Assembly: GCA_937975765.1 (NCBI GenBank) | Contig: CALJUR010000049.1 | Location: 1-64,000 of the forward strand | Origin: an uncultured Myxococcales bacterium | GTDB lineage: Bacteria > Myxococcota_A > UBA9042 > DTJE01 | Reading direction: 5' to 3' | DNA: 64,000 nt | Shown: positions 1 to 8,344 of the stretch, in pieces | How positions within the stretch are numbered: position 1 is the first letter of the stretch | Layout of the letters: every line of letters begins with the position of its first letter | Notes under the pieces: generated by a model | What the model was told of the DNA's origin: nothing | The model's input: only the letters and a program-made list of their open reading frames with translations | Database searches by the model: none | Made by a program: the position numbers and the translations under genes

Positions 1-104
1 ACCTGACCCCGCTGCGCGAGATCCGGGCGACCGCCGGCCTCGACGGCACGACCGAGCCTGGGTTCGAGACGCGCGTCCGCTGCGACGGCGCGGACGACGA
101 GTGA
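1..104 (+). CDS. 3' end of an upstream phage tail-operon gene (partial)
   Basis: The reading frame starting at base 3 runs without a stop to TGA at 102-104, giving the last 33 residues of a protein that starts outside the window. It ends 8 bases before the sheath ATG and lies on the same strand, so it is probably part of the same tail operon. In Mu-like phages a small gp37/gp38-type gene sits here, but the visible tail has no motif that I can assign. Confidence 0.55.
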   Translation, partial: LTPLREIRATAGLDGTTEPGFETRVRCDGADDE

Positions 105-112
105 GGTGAACC

Positions 113-1573
113 ATGGGCCTCTCGCCCGTCCCGTATTCGATCCGGCTCCCGTTCTTCTGGGGCGAGGCCTCGCCCGCGGCGGGCGTGCCGGCCGCTGCGG
201 CGCAGCGCGGGCTCCTGATCGGGCAGTGCACGACGGGCGACGGCGTGGTCCGGGCCCTCGGCAGCGCCGACCAGGCGGCGGCCCTGTTCGGGCGGGGGAG
301 CGTGCTGCACCGGATGGCGATCAGGGCGTTCGCGGCCTGCCCGTGGGGCGACTGGAGCGCGATCGGCGTCGCGGACGCGGTCGCCTCGACCGCCGCCGCG
401 TACACGCTGACCGTCACCGCGGGCGCGGCCATCGGCGGCGGGACGATCCGCGTGTGGGCCGGGTCCGACTTCGTGGACGTGGGCGTGCTCGCCAGTTCGT
501 CGCCCGACGTCTCGGTCATCGCGACCGCCATCGCGGCGGCGTTCCTGGCCGGGGGCGACTACCCCGTGACCGGCACGCACGACGCGGGCGTTGCGACGCT
601 CACCTTCAAGTGCAATGGCACCTGCGGGAACCACTTCAACGTGGCGATCGACCCGGACGTGCCGCTTCCGACCGGGGTCTCCGTGGCGGTGGCGCAGTCG
701 GTGACGGGCGCGACGGACCCGACCCTGACCGCGACGCTCGCGGCCATCCAGGACAAGGCGTACTCGAAGATCGCGGTCTGGATCGACTCGCTCGGGGACG
801 AGCAGGCGGTCGACCTCGACGCGAAGTGGGAGTGGGACAAGCAGCTCTACGGCCACGCGTTCACGGCCATCACCGGGACGTACACGCAGGGCGACCCCAC
901 GGGCGCGTCGGCCCTGTACTCGGCGGCGCTCGCTGCGCCCTCGCCGTACGCGCACTGGTCGCGCCTGGCGCTCGAGGCCGGGTGCCGGGCGCCGGCATTC
1001 GAGGGGGCGGCGTCCCTGTGCGGCGTGGCGCTGCGCAGCGACGACGCGGACCCGGGCCTGACGATCCACGGCCTCGCGCTGCTCGGTTGCAAGAGCGCGC
1101 CGGCCGGGAAGCAGTTCACCCCCAAGCAGCGCAACGACCTCCTGTACGTCGGGTACACGACGGCCGGCGACCTGTCGGGCCTGCTGGCGATCGATCGGTG
1201 CGTGACGACCCGCTTCCAGAACGCCTACGGCAGCCGCGACGAGCGCCTCTACAAGGCCCCGAAGCTCTGGCTCGCGGAGTGGGCGATGAAGGATCTGCGG
1301 GCCACGATGGAGGCGACCTACGCGCGCTGCCGGCTGGTGTCGGACGGCGGGCCGGTCCCGCCGAACTGCGCGACGCCGTCCATGGTCCAGGGCACGCTGA
1401 CCTCGTGGTACGAGAAGCTCTGCCGCCTCGGCTACGCCCAGGACCCGGACACCTTCGCCCAGAACGTCAAGGTCGTGCGGCCCGAGCAGGACCGCGACCG
1501 CCTCGACGCCCTGCTGCCCGCGTCGCTCGCGGACAACTTCGAGGTCTTCGCGCCCGTGCTGTCGTTCTCGTAG
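113..1573 (+). CDS. Mu-like contractile tail sheath protein (gpL family)
   Basis: This 486-residue protein is predicted to form the contractile sheath that surrounds the tail tube and drives it through the host envelope. The N-terminus (PYSIRLPFFWGEAS) resembles the conserved start of Mu gpL, where a short 'I/VRxPxFxxE' segment leads into the sheath core. Length is close to the 490-495 residues usual for Mu-like sheaths. An RBS-like GAGGTGAA precedes the ATG. The next gene, 15 bases downstream, encodes the tube protein, which is the standard order. The family assignment rests on these features and on gene order; no search was run. Confidence 0.85.
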   Translation: MGLSPVPYSIRLPFFWGEASPAAGVPAAAAQRGLLIGQCTTGDGVVRALGSADQAAALFGRGSVLHRMAIRAFAACPWGDWSAIGVADAVASTAAAYTLTVTAGAAIGGGTIRVWAGSDFVDVGVLASSSPDVSVIATAIAAAFLAGGDYPVTGTHDAGVATLTFKCNGTCGNHFNVAIDPDVPLPTGVSVAVAQSVTGATDPTLTATLAAIQDKAYSKIAVWIDSLGDEQAVDLDAKWEWDKQLYGHAFTAITGTYTQGDPTGASALYSAALAAPSPYAHWSRLALEAGCRAPAFEGAASLCGVALRSDDADPGLTIHGLALLGCKSAPAGKQFTPKQRNDLLYVGYTTAGDLSGLLAIDRCVTTRFQNAYGSRDERLYKAPKLWLAEWAMKDLRATMEATYARCRLVSDGGPVPPNCATPSMVQGTLTSWYEKLCRLGYAQDPDTFAQNVKVVRPEQDRDRLDALLPASLADNFEVFAPVLSFS

Positions 1574-1588
1574 CAACGGAGGCATCCC

Positions 1589-1966
1589 ATGGCCGGCAAC
1601 CCCATCGGCCCCGTCGGCGGGACGCTGTACTGGTCCATCAACGGCCGCCAGTACGACCTGACCGGGGAGTTCACGATCCGGAAGGGCGGCCCGAAGCGCG
1701 AGGGCGTGCCCGGCCTGTCCGGAAAGGGCGTCGGGTACGTCGAGGCCCAGGAGGACGGCGAGGTCGACTGCACGTTCGCGACGGTCGCCCCCCTGCGCCT
1801 GACGGACCTCGAGGCGATCACGAACGCGTCGGCGCAGCTCGAGTGCATCAACGGCCGCAAGTACATCACGGACACCCTGTACTACCGCGAGGCCGAGCCC
1901 ATGGACCCGGTGAAGGGGACCGTGAAGTGCAAGTTCGGGTGCATCGGCGCGTTCCGGGAGGTGTGA
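1589..1966 (+). CDS. Mu-like phage tail tube protein (gpM family)
   Basis: This 125-residue protein is predicted to polymerise into the inner tail tube. It begins with a short Gly-rich segment (GPVGGTLYWSINGRQYDL), and the rest is beta-rich with 'KREGVPGLSGKGVGY' and 'LECINGRKY', the pattern of tube proteins of Mu-like phages, which are about 115-125 residues. It has an RBS (CGGAGG) just upstream and lies between the sheath and the assembly chaperone, exactly where gpM lies in Mu. It contains two Cys near the C-terminus (KCKFGC), which is not required by the family. Confidence 0.8.
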   Translation: MAGNPIGPVGGTLYWSINGRQYDLTGEFTIRKGGPKREGVPGLSGKGVGYVEAQEDGEVDCTFATVAPLRLTDLEAITNASAQLECINGRKYITDTLYYREAEPMDPVKGTVKCKFGCIGAFREV

Positions 1967-1967
1967 C

Positions 1968-2237
1968 GTGGCGGAATCGACGATCCGGCTGGCCCATCCC
2001 ATCAAGGTCCGGGGGGAGGAGACGACGGCGCTCACCGTCCGCCGCCGCGCGAACCTCGGGGACCTGCGGGCCGCGTCCAAGGGCGCGGACGAGATGGACG
2101 CGCTCGCCGTGATGATCTCGCGCCTCTGCGGCATCACCCGCGAGGAGGCGGACGAGATCGACGCCGAGGACGTGCAGGCCGTTTCGGAAGGCATCGCCCC
2201 TTTCGCGGGCGGTGGCCCCGGGACTGGCGCGAAGTAG
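1968..2237 (+). CDS. Tail assembly chaperone, zero-frame product (gp41/Phage_TAC type)
   Basis: This 89-residue acidic, helical protein starts with GTG two bases after the tube stop. It has the typical form of P2 E / Mu gp41-like tail assembly chaperones: an N-terminal beta segment (IRLAHPIKVRG), then a helical region with paired Arg and Asp residues ending in ISRLCGITREEADEID. Such proteins coat the tape measure protein during assembly. Near its 3' end the gene has a textbook -1 slippery heptamer (2198-2204), and the -1 frame continues as a P2 GpE-like segment to 2356. The longer fusion is therefore probably also made. Confidence 0.78.
   Translation: MAESTIRLAHPIKVRGEETTALTVRRRANLGDLRAASKGADEMDALAVMISRLCGITREEADEIDAEDVQAVSEGIAPFAGGGPGTGAK
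2198..2204 (+). promoter_or_regulatory. Programmed -1 ribosomal frameshift site (C CCT TTC)
   Basis: Read in the zero frame the bases are gcC CCT TTC, which fits the X XXY YYZ rule (CCC TTT C). It lies 12 codons before the chaperone stop and exactly upstream of an open -1 frame that encodes a GpE-like extension. Tail assembly chaperones of phages with long tails commonly use such a site. The heptamer and frames are seen directly; frameshifting itself is inferred. Confidence 0.72.
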
Positions 2238-2356
2238 CCGTCGACCTGGCCTTCACCTTCCACTGGCCCCCCGCGGCCGTCGACGCGCTGACCGACGAGG
2301 ACCTTTCCTGGTGGGCCGAGTCCGCTGCGGCCCTGCGCACCCGCATCGGGGAATGA
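2204..2356 (+). CDS. -1 frameshift extension of the tail chaperone (P2 GpE-like)
   Basis: In the frame one base back from the chaperone, translation from the slippery site stays open to TGA at 2354-2356 and reads through WREVAVDLAFTFHWPP and DLSWWAESAAALRTRIGE. This matches P2 GpE-type proteins, whose hallmark is a 'hxhhFHWPP...' helix followed by a 'W' helix. There is no convincing start codon or ribosome binding site for separate translation, and the protein-like sequence starts before the zero-frame stop. So it is best read as the C-terminal part of a frameshift fusion of about 128 residues. The tape measure gene starts 3 bases after it. Confidence 0.7.
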   Translation, partial: RGRWPRDWREVAVDLAFTFHWPPAAVDALTDEDLSWWAESAAALRTRIGE

Positions 2357-2359
2357 CCC

Positions 2360-3886
2360 GTGGCGAAGTCCTTCTCCATCTTCGCGAGGCTCGTCGGCAA
2401 GGACGAGTCGTCCCCGGTGATGAAGGGGCTCGGGAAGATCCGCGCGTCGGCGAAGTCCGCGGTCGGGGCGTTCAAGGGCCTGTCGTCCGTCACCGGGATC
2501 GTCGGGTCGGTCGGCACCGCGCTCGCCGGGTCGGCCATCGGGAAGTTCCTGCTGGACTACACCTCGTCGAGCGAGGAGATCGGGAACCTCTCGTCGCAGA
2601 TCGGGATCAGCGCCGAGGCCCTCCAGGAACTGCGGTTCGCGGCGGACATGGCAGACATTTCCGTCGAGGAGATCGACGGGGCCCTGCAGAAGTTCTCGGT
2701 CTCGCTCGGCCAGGCCCGGGCGGGCACGGGCAAGCTCGCCTCGTTCATCCAGCGCGTCGACCCCACGGGCAAGCTGCTGAAGCAATTCCGCAACGCCGCC
2801 TCGACCGAGGACGCGTTCGACCTCGCCGTCCGGTCCATGGAGAAGGTGCAGGACCCGTCCCGCCGGGCCGCGCTCGCGGTCGCCCTGTTCGGGAAGGAGG
2901 TCGGCCCGAAGATGGCCCGGCTGGCGGGCGAGGGGGCCGCGGGCCTGAAGGCCCTGCGCGAGGAGGCCCGGAAGTACGGCATCCGGTCAAACGAGTCGAT
3001 CCGGGACGCGCAGCGCTTCGAGGACTCGTTCAAGCGCTTGAAGCGTGCCGCGAAGGGGTGGTTCAACGTCGCGGCCGCGCAGATCGTCCCGGAACTCGAG
3101 CCCCTGATCCGGCGTGCGACCGCGTGGCTCCTCGAGAACAAGGCCCAGGTCAAGGCGTGGATCGGGGAGGCGATGGACCGCGTGAAGCAGGCCTTCGCGT
3201 GGATCCGCGACCACTGGGACGAGGTCATCGCCGGGGTCAAGCTGCTGGCGGAAGTCTGGATCGGGATCAAGCTGGCCGGCGCGCTGTCCACGGTCCTCGG
3301 CACGGTGCGCGAGGTCGCGGGCCTCTTCCGCCTGATCGGGCAGACGCGCATCCCGGCCCTGCCGGGCGCCGGGCCCGGGGGCGGCGCGGGAGGCGGCGGC
3401 TGGCTGTCCCGCCTCATCAACCCGGCGACCGTCGCCATCGCGGGCGCCGCCTGGGCCACGTTCTCGGACACGCCGGCCGAGGTCGCCGGGGCCATCGCGA
3501 AGAAGACCGGGGGTTCGAACCCCTTCATCAACCCGATCAAGGACGAGTGGGCCAACCAGGGCGGGTTCGAGCGCGTGATGGAGGAGCGCCGCAAGGCGAA
3601 CGAGCGCCGGGCCGCGCGCGAGGCGGCCGGGGACTCCTGGTACGCGCGGACCTTCGGGACGCCGGGCGAGTCGAGCTCCGAGTTGAACACGCTCCTCGCC
3701 GGCCCCGTCACGGAACTCGTCACCGCGGCCCGAAAGCCCCCGAAGCCCGGCAAGGCCCGCGTCCACGTGATCGTCAGCGACGAGCGCGTCGCGGTGCGGT
3801 CGGTGCGGACGGCGGGCGACCTGGACGTGCGCGCGGACGCGGGGCGGCGCGCCGAGTTCGACCTCGATGGCGAGGACGACCTGTGA
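2360..3886 (+). CDS. Phage tail tape measure protein (Mu gp42-like)
   Basis: This 508-residue protein begins with GTG, 3 bases after the chaperone extension. The N-terminus (KSFSIFARLVGKDESSPVM) is the usual start of tape measure proteins of Mu-like phages. Long helical, Ala/Gly-rich stretches follow, with a hydrophobic segment around residues 285-305 (EVWIGIKLAGALSTVLG). The conserved 'IGISAEALQELRFAADM' segment sits near residue 80. It is predicted to fill the tail tube and set tail length. At about 510 residues the tail would be short to medium. Its stop overlaps the next start (GTGA). Confidence 0.82.
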   Translation: MAKSFSIFARLVGKDESSPVMKGLGKIRASAKSAVGAFKGLSSVTGIVGSVGTALAGSAIGKFLLDYTSSSEEIGNLSSQIGISAEALQELRFAADMADISVEEIDGALQKFSVSLGQARAGTGKLASFIQRVDPTGKLLKQFRNAASTEDAFDLAVRSMEKVQDPSRRAALAVALFGKEVGPKMARLAGEGAAGLKALREEARKYGIRSNESIRDAQRFEDSFKRLKRAAKGWFNVAAAQIVPELEPLIRRATAWLLENKAQVKAWIGEAMDRVKQAFAWIRDHWDEVIAGVKLLAEVWIGIKLAGALSTVLGTVREVAGLFRLIGQTRIPALPGAGPGGGAGGGGWLSRLINPATVAIAGAAWATFSDTPAEVAGAIAKKTGGSNPFINPIKDEWANQGGFERVMEERRKANERRAAREAAGDSWYARTFGTPGESSSELNTLLAGPVTELVTAARKPPKPGKARVHVIVSDERVAVRSVRTAGDLDVRADAGRRAEFDLDGEDDL

Positions 3887-5091
3887 GCAAGCCGAAGGGA
3901 TGGAGCGACAAGGACTTCCGCCCGGCCTCGTTCCGAGGCGTGCGGTTCACGGCCCAGGTCGTCGAGCACGGCGGCGGCCGGCGCGTGGTCGAGCACGAGG
4001 TCGTGGACGCGGCCGGGTGGGGCGAGGACACCGGCCGGCAGCTGCGCACGTTCACCGTCAACGCCGTGGTCGCTGGCGACAAGTACCTCGCGGCCTCCAG
4101 GAAGCTCGACGACGCCCTCGATCTGCCGGGCGCGGGGGCGTTCGTCCACCCCTTCCTCGGCACGCTGTCCGTCAACGTCCTGTCCTGGAAGGCGCGTTTC
4201 GGGGGGCGGCTCGGGGCGATCGAATACAGCCTCGAGATCCGCGAGTCCGGGCAGCCGCTGGCCATGCTGCCGGTCGAGGCCCCGGACGCGAAGTCGTGGG
4301 CGGACAAGTTCTCCGACGCGTGTGCCGACTTCGCGGACGAGGTCCTCGGGCCGGTGCAGCAGACGCTCGATTCCGCGGCGGCGGCCGTGGACGACGTGTC
4401 CGAGGCGGTCAACGCCGTCAACGACGCCTTCCGGAAGATCACGGACCCGGCGCTGGTCGGCAAGGTGCTCCAGGCCGGCATGAACCTCGCCGCCTCGACG
4501 GCCGGGCTGCTCAAGGCCCCCGGTGACATCGCCCGCGGGTGGGCCGCCATGGTCGGGAGTCTGGTCGACGGCGTGAAGCGTCTCGGGCCCGGCCGGGGGG
4601 CGGACGCATCGGACGCCTGCGTCGCCGCGTGCAACGCGATCCCGGACCCGCCCGCGAACCCCGCGACCCCGATCGAGAAGAACGCCTTCGTCCTGAACGC
4701 GGTCGCACGGGCTTCGCTCGCGTCGGGCGCGTGCCAGTGCCTCGTGGAGTCCCTCGCCGCGGGCAACGGCCCCTCGACGTTCGACGACGTGACCACGAAG
4801 GCCGCCGCAGCCACGGACCTTCTCGCCCGGGTCGCCCGGCAGGCCGACAGCCCGGCCCTCTGGCGGGCCGCGATGGACCTGCGCGACGCCACCGGGCGGA
4901 TCGCGGGCGACGCGGCCCTGGCCCTGCCGCATCTGCGCTCGTGGACGCCGCCGCGCGCGATGTCGGTCCTCGAGGTCTGCCAGCGCCTGTACGGGGACGC
5001 CGCGCGCGTCGAGGAGGTCGTCGCCCGCAACGGCCTCGACTGCTCGCTCCGGGTCGCGGGCACGCTGCGCGTCATCGCGGAGGCCGCGTGA
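3883..5091 (+). CDS. Mu gp43-like DNA circularisation / tail protein
   Basis: This 402-residue protein starts with GTG in a GTGA overlap with the tape measure stop. The first 130 residues (FRPASFRGVRFTAQVVEHGG through LSWKARFGGRLGAIEYSLEI) match the DNA-circularisation N-terminal domain found in Mu gp43 and its relatives, which are tail-associated proteins. The middle is Ala-rich and helical. The end (LEVCQRLYGDAARVEEVVARNGL) looks like a LysM-type or baseplate-binding tail. It sits in the canonical place between tape measure and gp44. Confidence 0.8.
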   Translation: MSKPKGWSDKDFRPASFRGVRFTAQVVEHGGGRRVVEHEVVDAAGWGEDTGRQLRTFTVNAVVAGDKYLAASRKLDDALDLPGAGAFVHPFLGTLSVNVLSWKARFGGRLGAIEYSLEIRESGQPLAMLPVEAPDAKSWADKFSDACADFADEVLGPVQQTLDSAAAAVDDVSEAVNAVNDAFRKITDPALVGKVLQAGMNLAASTAGLLKAPGDIARGWAAMVGSLVDGVKRLGPGRGADASDACVAACNAIPDPPANPATPIEKNAFVLNAVARASLASGACQCLVESLAAGNGPSTFDDVTTKAAAATDLLARVARQADSPALWRAAMDLRDATGRIAGDAALALPHLRSWTPPRAMSVLEVCQRLYGDAARVEEVVARNGLDCSLRVAGTLRVIAEAA

Positions 5092-6206
5092 TGGCCAAGA
5101 TGGCGAACGAGTCGGTCGGGCTGCGCATCGGGAGCCAGGAGTGGCGCGCGTGGTCCGACGTGTCGATCACCCGCAGCATCGAGCAGGCGTGCTCCACGGC
5201 CGCGCTCTCCCTCGTCAACATCGACTGGTCGGCCGGCGTCGGGGGCCGCTCAGGCGCGCTGCTGGAGATCGTGCCGTCGCAGTTCTGCGAGGTGTGGATC
5301 GGCCCCGACCGCGCCCACGGCGAGCGCGTCATCCAGGGCTACGTGGACGCCGACGAAACGACCACGACCGAGGGGTGCGCCTACAAGGTCGAGGTCCGTT
5401 CCAAGGTCGCGGACCTGGTCGACTGCACCCATCTGCACGGCACGGGCGTCTTCCGGAAGATGCGCGTCGAGCGGATCACCCAGGAACTGGCCGACCCCTA
5501 CGGCGTCAACGTCCTGTGCGAGACGGACACCGGGCCGCTGGTCGAGTCGTTCCGGTGCGACAGGACCGAGACGGTCCTCAAGGCGATCGGGCGCCTCGCG
5601 CGCGAGCGCGGGCTCCTCGTAATCGACGACACGCTCGGCAACCTGGTCATCACGACCGTCGCAGCGCCCGGCAAGGTGACCGCCACGCTCGAGCGCGGCC
5701 GGAACGTGAAGTCCCTGACGCGCCGCCGCGAGGTGAGCCAGCGTTTTGGCCGCTACGTCGTCCGGGGCCAGACCGCGCTGGAATTCGGGGCCGAGGGGTC
5801 GATGGACGACCTCTGGGTCAAGCGCAACCGGACCCTCTGCATCGACCACGAGCGGGCCGGCGACAAGGCGGCCTGCCTGCGGCGCGCGCTGTGGGAGGCG
5901 AGCACCCGGGCCGGGAAGTCCGTGCGCTACGAGGTCGAGGTCCCCGGCTGGCGCGTCGACCCCTCGGACACCAGCTCGGACCTCTGGCAGCCGAACACGA
6001 TCGTCCGGCTCGTGGACTCGTGCCTCCAGGTGGACGACGACCTCCTGGTCGCCCGCGTGAACCTCCAACGCTCCGTCCGGGGCGGCACCACCACGACGCT
6101 GTCGCTCGGCCACCCCGAGGGCTTCGCGCCCGAACCCCCGAAGTACCGGCGCGGCAAGGGCGGCCACGGCGTCACCGGGTGGGCCGAGTTGAAGGGGGGC
6201 GTGTGA
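5091..6206 (+). CDS. Mu gp44-like baseplate hub / tail protein (gpP family)
   Basis: This 371-residue protein starts at an ATG overlapping the previous stop (TGATG). It has the layout of Mu gpP/gp44, the gp27-like baseplate hub: a beta-rich start (GLRIGSQEWRAWSDVSITRS), the 'EVWIGPDRAHGERVIQGYVD' region, and later 'RNVKSLTRRREVSQRFGRY' and 'RYEVEVPGWRVD'. The C-terminus is basic. It lies between gp43 and gp45, the standard order. A longer upstream reading in this frame is only a shadow of gp43. Confidence 0.78.
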   Translation: MAKMANESVGLRIGSQEWRAWSDVSITRSIEQACSTAALSLVNIDWSAGVGGRSGALLEIVPSQFCEVWIGPDRAHGERVIQGYVDADETTTTEGCAYKVEVRSKVADLVDCTHLHGTGVFRKMRVERITQELADPYGVNVLCETDTGPLVESFRCDRTETVLKAIGRLARERGLLVIDDTLGNLVITTVAAPGKVTATLERGRNVKSLTRRREVSQRFGRYVVRGQTALEFGAEGSMDDLWVKRNRTLCIDHERAGDKAACLRRALWEASTRAGKSVRYEVEVPGWRVDPSDTSSDLWQPNTIVRLVDSCLQVDDDLLVARVNLQRSVRGGTTTTLSLGHPEGFAPEPPKYRRGKGGHGVTGWAELKGGV

Positions 6207-6754
6207 GCAGGGACGGTGTCACGACCCGCGTCCTCGGCATGGTCCGCCGGGCGATCGTGCGCCTGGTGGACGACTCGGACGCGGTCCAGCGGGTCCAGGT
6301 GGAGGCCCGGGCCGGCGAGACGGTCCCCGACGTGGACTGCCTGCAGCCGTACGGCCTGACCGGGAACCCTCCCGTGGGGGCACGCGCCCTGGTCGTCAAC
6401 GTCGGGGCGGCGTTCGACCACGTGGTCGCACTGCTCGCGGGCCACACCGACCGGCCTACCGGGCTCGCTGCCGGCGACGTGACCCTGTACTCGGGCCACG
6501 ACGCGCGCATCGACCTCCGGGACGACGGCGCGACCGTGAAGGGCCCGCGCTTGAAGGCGGACGGCCCGGTGGACGCGGGCGGGGGCTTCAAGAAGGGCGG
6601 CACGCCGGGCGTGTCCGGGACCCTGGTCATCACCATCCCGGCGCCGCCCCCGGCACCGCCGGCCCCGCCGCTCGGCGTCGCGACTGTCGTCGTGCAGGGC
6701 GGGATCGTCACGTCCGTCACGGGGACCGGCGTCTGCGTCTGGACGCCCGGATAG
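6203..6754 (+). CDS. Mu gp45-like baseplate assembly / spike protein (gpV type)
   Basis: This 183-residue protein starts with GTG in a GTGA overlap. The N-terminus (RVLGMVRRAIVRLVDDSDAVQ) and the 'LQPYGLTGNPPVGARALVV' segment match the OB-fold region of Mu gp45-type baseplate proteins. The C-terminal half has short repetitive beta elements ('DARIDLRDDGATVKGPRLKA') like the spike stem, then a Pro/Ala-rich linker and a small beta end ending in WTPG. It is expected at the tip of the baseplate. Confidence 0.77.
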   Translation: MSRDGVTTRVLGMVRRAIVRLVDDSDAVQRVQVEARAGETVPDVDCLQPYGLTGNPPVGARALVVNVGAAFDHVVALLAGHTDRPTGLAAGDVTLYSGHDARIDLRDDGATVKGPRLKADGPVDAGGGFKKGGTPGVSGTLVITIPAPPPAPPAPPLGVATVVVQGGIVTSVTGTGVCVWTPG

Positions 6755-6763
6755 GAGGGTTTC

Positions 6764-7666
6764 ATGAGCTACGCGGCCTGGAAGGACATCATCATCCAGC
6801 ACGGTCGGTCAGGCCCCCTGTACCGCGTGTACGACGCGGTCGCGAACAGGCTCACCGGCGCGATGGCCGGCACCTGGACCATCGTGGACCGCTCGACCTC
6901 GTCCCCGTGGACGTCCGACACCTCGCCCGCGGACGGTTCCTGGATCGTGATCGAGTCGCAGTCCGCCCGGGCCGGCGGCGCGAAACTCCAGGTGTTCCTC
7001 GGCTTCCGCAACAACACCGGAAACCTCGCGGGCTTCGGCAGCAAGAGCGCGGGCGTCTACTCGTGCATGTCGCACGACGGCGGCTGGAACAACGCGGGCG
7101 GCTACTTCGGGGCGTCCCTGTCGGACTGGCGCAACGGCGGGATCAAGGGCTGGAGCGCGACCTACGCGAGCCCCTGCACGCTGGCGGTCCTGTTCTTCAC
7201 GAGCGGCGACGCCGGGCGGCCGGGCTCCTTCTGCGTGCTGGTCCGGTCGGGCACGGCAGAGAACTACGGCACCTTCGCGGGCGGGCTGATCCCCCTCACC
7301 GGACTCTCCCACGCGAATAGCCGCACGGCTCACTTCAACGGGCTCGCCCGGCTCACGGACTGGACGAGCTACTGGGGATGGAACAACGGCGGCACGGGGT
7401 CCGTCCCGACCGTCTCGATGGATGCGCTCGACGGGGCCAAGGCCGGCACCGGCACGTCCGCGCCCGTGCGTGACCGGGAAACGGGCGCATACACCGAGGC
7501 CGACGCCCCCGTGATCGACGTCGTCACCACGACGTCCGTCGGCGTCCTCGAGCTCGTGCGCATCACGACCATGCCCGACGGCGACATCTCGGCGGACGGC
7601 ACGCGGCACGCCTGGGCCTCGGTGTCCTTCCCCCGCGAGGCGGCCCGCGACGGCATCTGGGTCTGA
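6764..7666 (+). CDS. Unknown tail-module protein inserted between gp45 and gp46
   Basis: I do not recognise this 300-residue protein. It has a good RBS (AGGAGG-type, TAGGAGGG) before its ATG and lies in the tail operon between gp45 and gp46, which are adjacent in Mu. It is rich in Gly, Ser, Trp and Asn with several aromatic clusters (YSCMSHDGGWNNAGGYFGAS, TDWTSYWGWNNGG), a beta-sandwich-like composition often seen in virion decoration or receptor-binding proteins. The Asn/Trp-rich segment resembles C-type lectin style loops but is not a recognisable retroelement variable repeat. A structural virion role is inferred from context only. Confidence 0.6.
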   Translation: MSYAAWKDIIIQHGRSGPLYRVYDAVANRLTGAMAGTWTIVDRSTSSPWTSDTSPADGSWIVIESQSARAGGAKLQVFLGFRNNTGNLAGFGSKSAGVYSCMSHDGGWNNAGGYFGASLSDWRNGGIKGWSATYASPCTLAVLFFTSGDAGRPGSFCVLVRSGTAENYGTFAGGLIPLTGLSHANSRTAHFNGLARLTDWTSYWGWNNGGTGSVPTVSMDALDGAKAGTGTSAPVRDRETGAYTEADAPVIDVVTTTSVGVLELVRITTMPDGDISADGTRHAWASVSFPREAARDGIWV

Positions 7667-7676
7667 CGGGGGCGCC

Positions 7677-8342
7677 ATGGCGGCGGTCGAGGTCGGGCGC
7701 TTCGGGTCGTTCGGAGGCAACGTGGCAACGGTTGGACTTGCAGGATTCGGGGCGTTCGGAGGCGAGGTGGCGACGAACGTCCTCGCCCGCCTCGAGCAGC
7801 GCGCCGCCCTGGACATCCCCGGCCTGCCTCCCGAGTCGGTCGTGCCGGCTCCGCCGGCCGAGCCGCCCCCGCCCACCTGGTCGGACCTCGGGTTCGCGGT
7901 GTCCCTCGACGGCGGGCCGCTCGCGGAGTTCTCGCTCCTGCCCTTGGACGACGACCCGCCCGGCGCCGCGCTCGCGCGCATGGCGTTCCTGGCCCTGATC
8001 GGCCGCCGTCGCGCCGAGCCCGCCGACGAGCTGCCGGACCCCTGGGGCGACCCTCCCGACCGCGGCGGCTGGTGGGGTGACACGTTCGCGGACCACCCCG
8101 GCGACCGTTGGGGCTCCCGGCTCTGGCTCCTCTACCGCGCCCGCGGCGACGACGTCCCGCAGCGCGCCGAGGAGTACGTCAAGGAGGCGCTTGCCTTCCT
8201 GGTCGAGGACGGCATCGCGTCCGGCATCGACTGCGACGCCACCCCGGACGGGGAGCGCCTGGACATGGCGGTTTCGATCGCGCGGCCCGCGCCCGGCGGC
8301 AACACCGTCCGGCTGCGCTTCGACCTGTGGAAGGGGGTGTAG
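7677..8342 (+). CDS. Mu gp46-like baseplate wedge protein with N-terminal repeat
   Basis: This 221-residue protein carries the gp46/GPW-gp25-like baseplate domain in its second half: 'DRGGWWGDTFADHPGDRWGS' and 'RLWLLYRARGDDVPQRAEEY' with the following helix are hallmark features. Phage Mu gp46 is about 140-145 residues, so about 80 are extra. The extra N-terminus has two near copies of a 15-residue unit (GRFGSFGGNVAT and GLAGFGAFGGEVAT) and then a Pro-rich linker. The start could be one of several Met or Val codons; 7677 is the first ATG and follows a GGGGGCGCC spacer. Confidence 0.78.
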   Translation: MAAVEVGRFGSFGGNVATVGLAGFGAFGGEVATNVLARLEQRAALDIPGLPPESVVPAPPAEPPPPTWSDLGFAVSLDGGPLAEFSLLPLDDDPPGAALARMAFLALIGRRRAEPADELPDPWGDPPDRGGWWGDTFADHPGDRWGSRLWLLYRARGDDVPQRAEEYVKEALAFLVEDGIASGIDCDATPDGERLDMAVSIARPAPGGNTVRLRFDLWKGV

Positions 8343-8344
8343 CC

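Noticed and set aside
3507..3530. GGGGGTTCGAACCCCTTC resembles a tRNA T-arm
   Set aside because: It lies inside the tape measure reading frame, codes for sensible residues and has no acceptor, D or anticodon arm around it.
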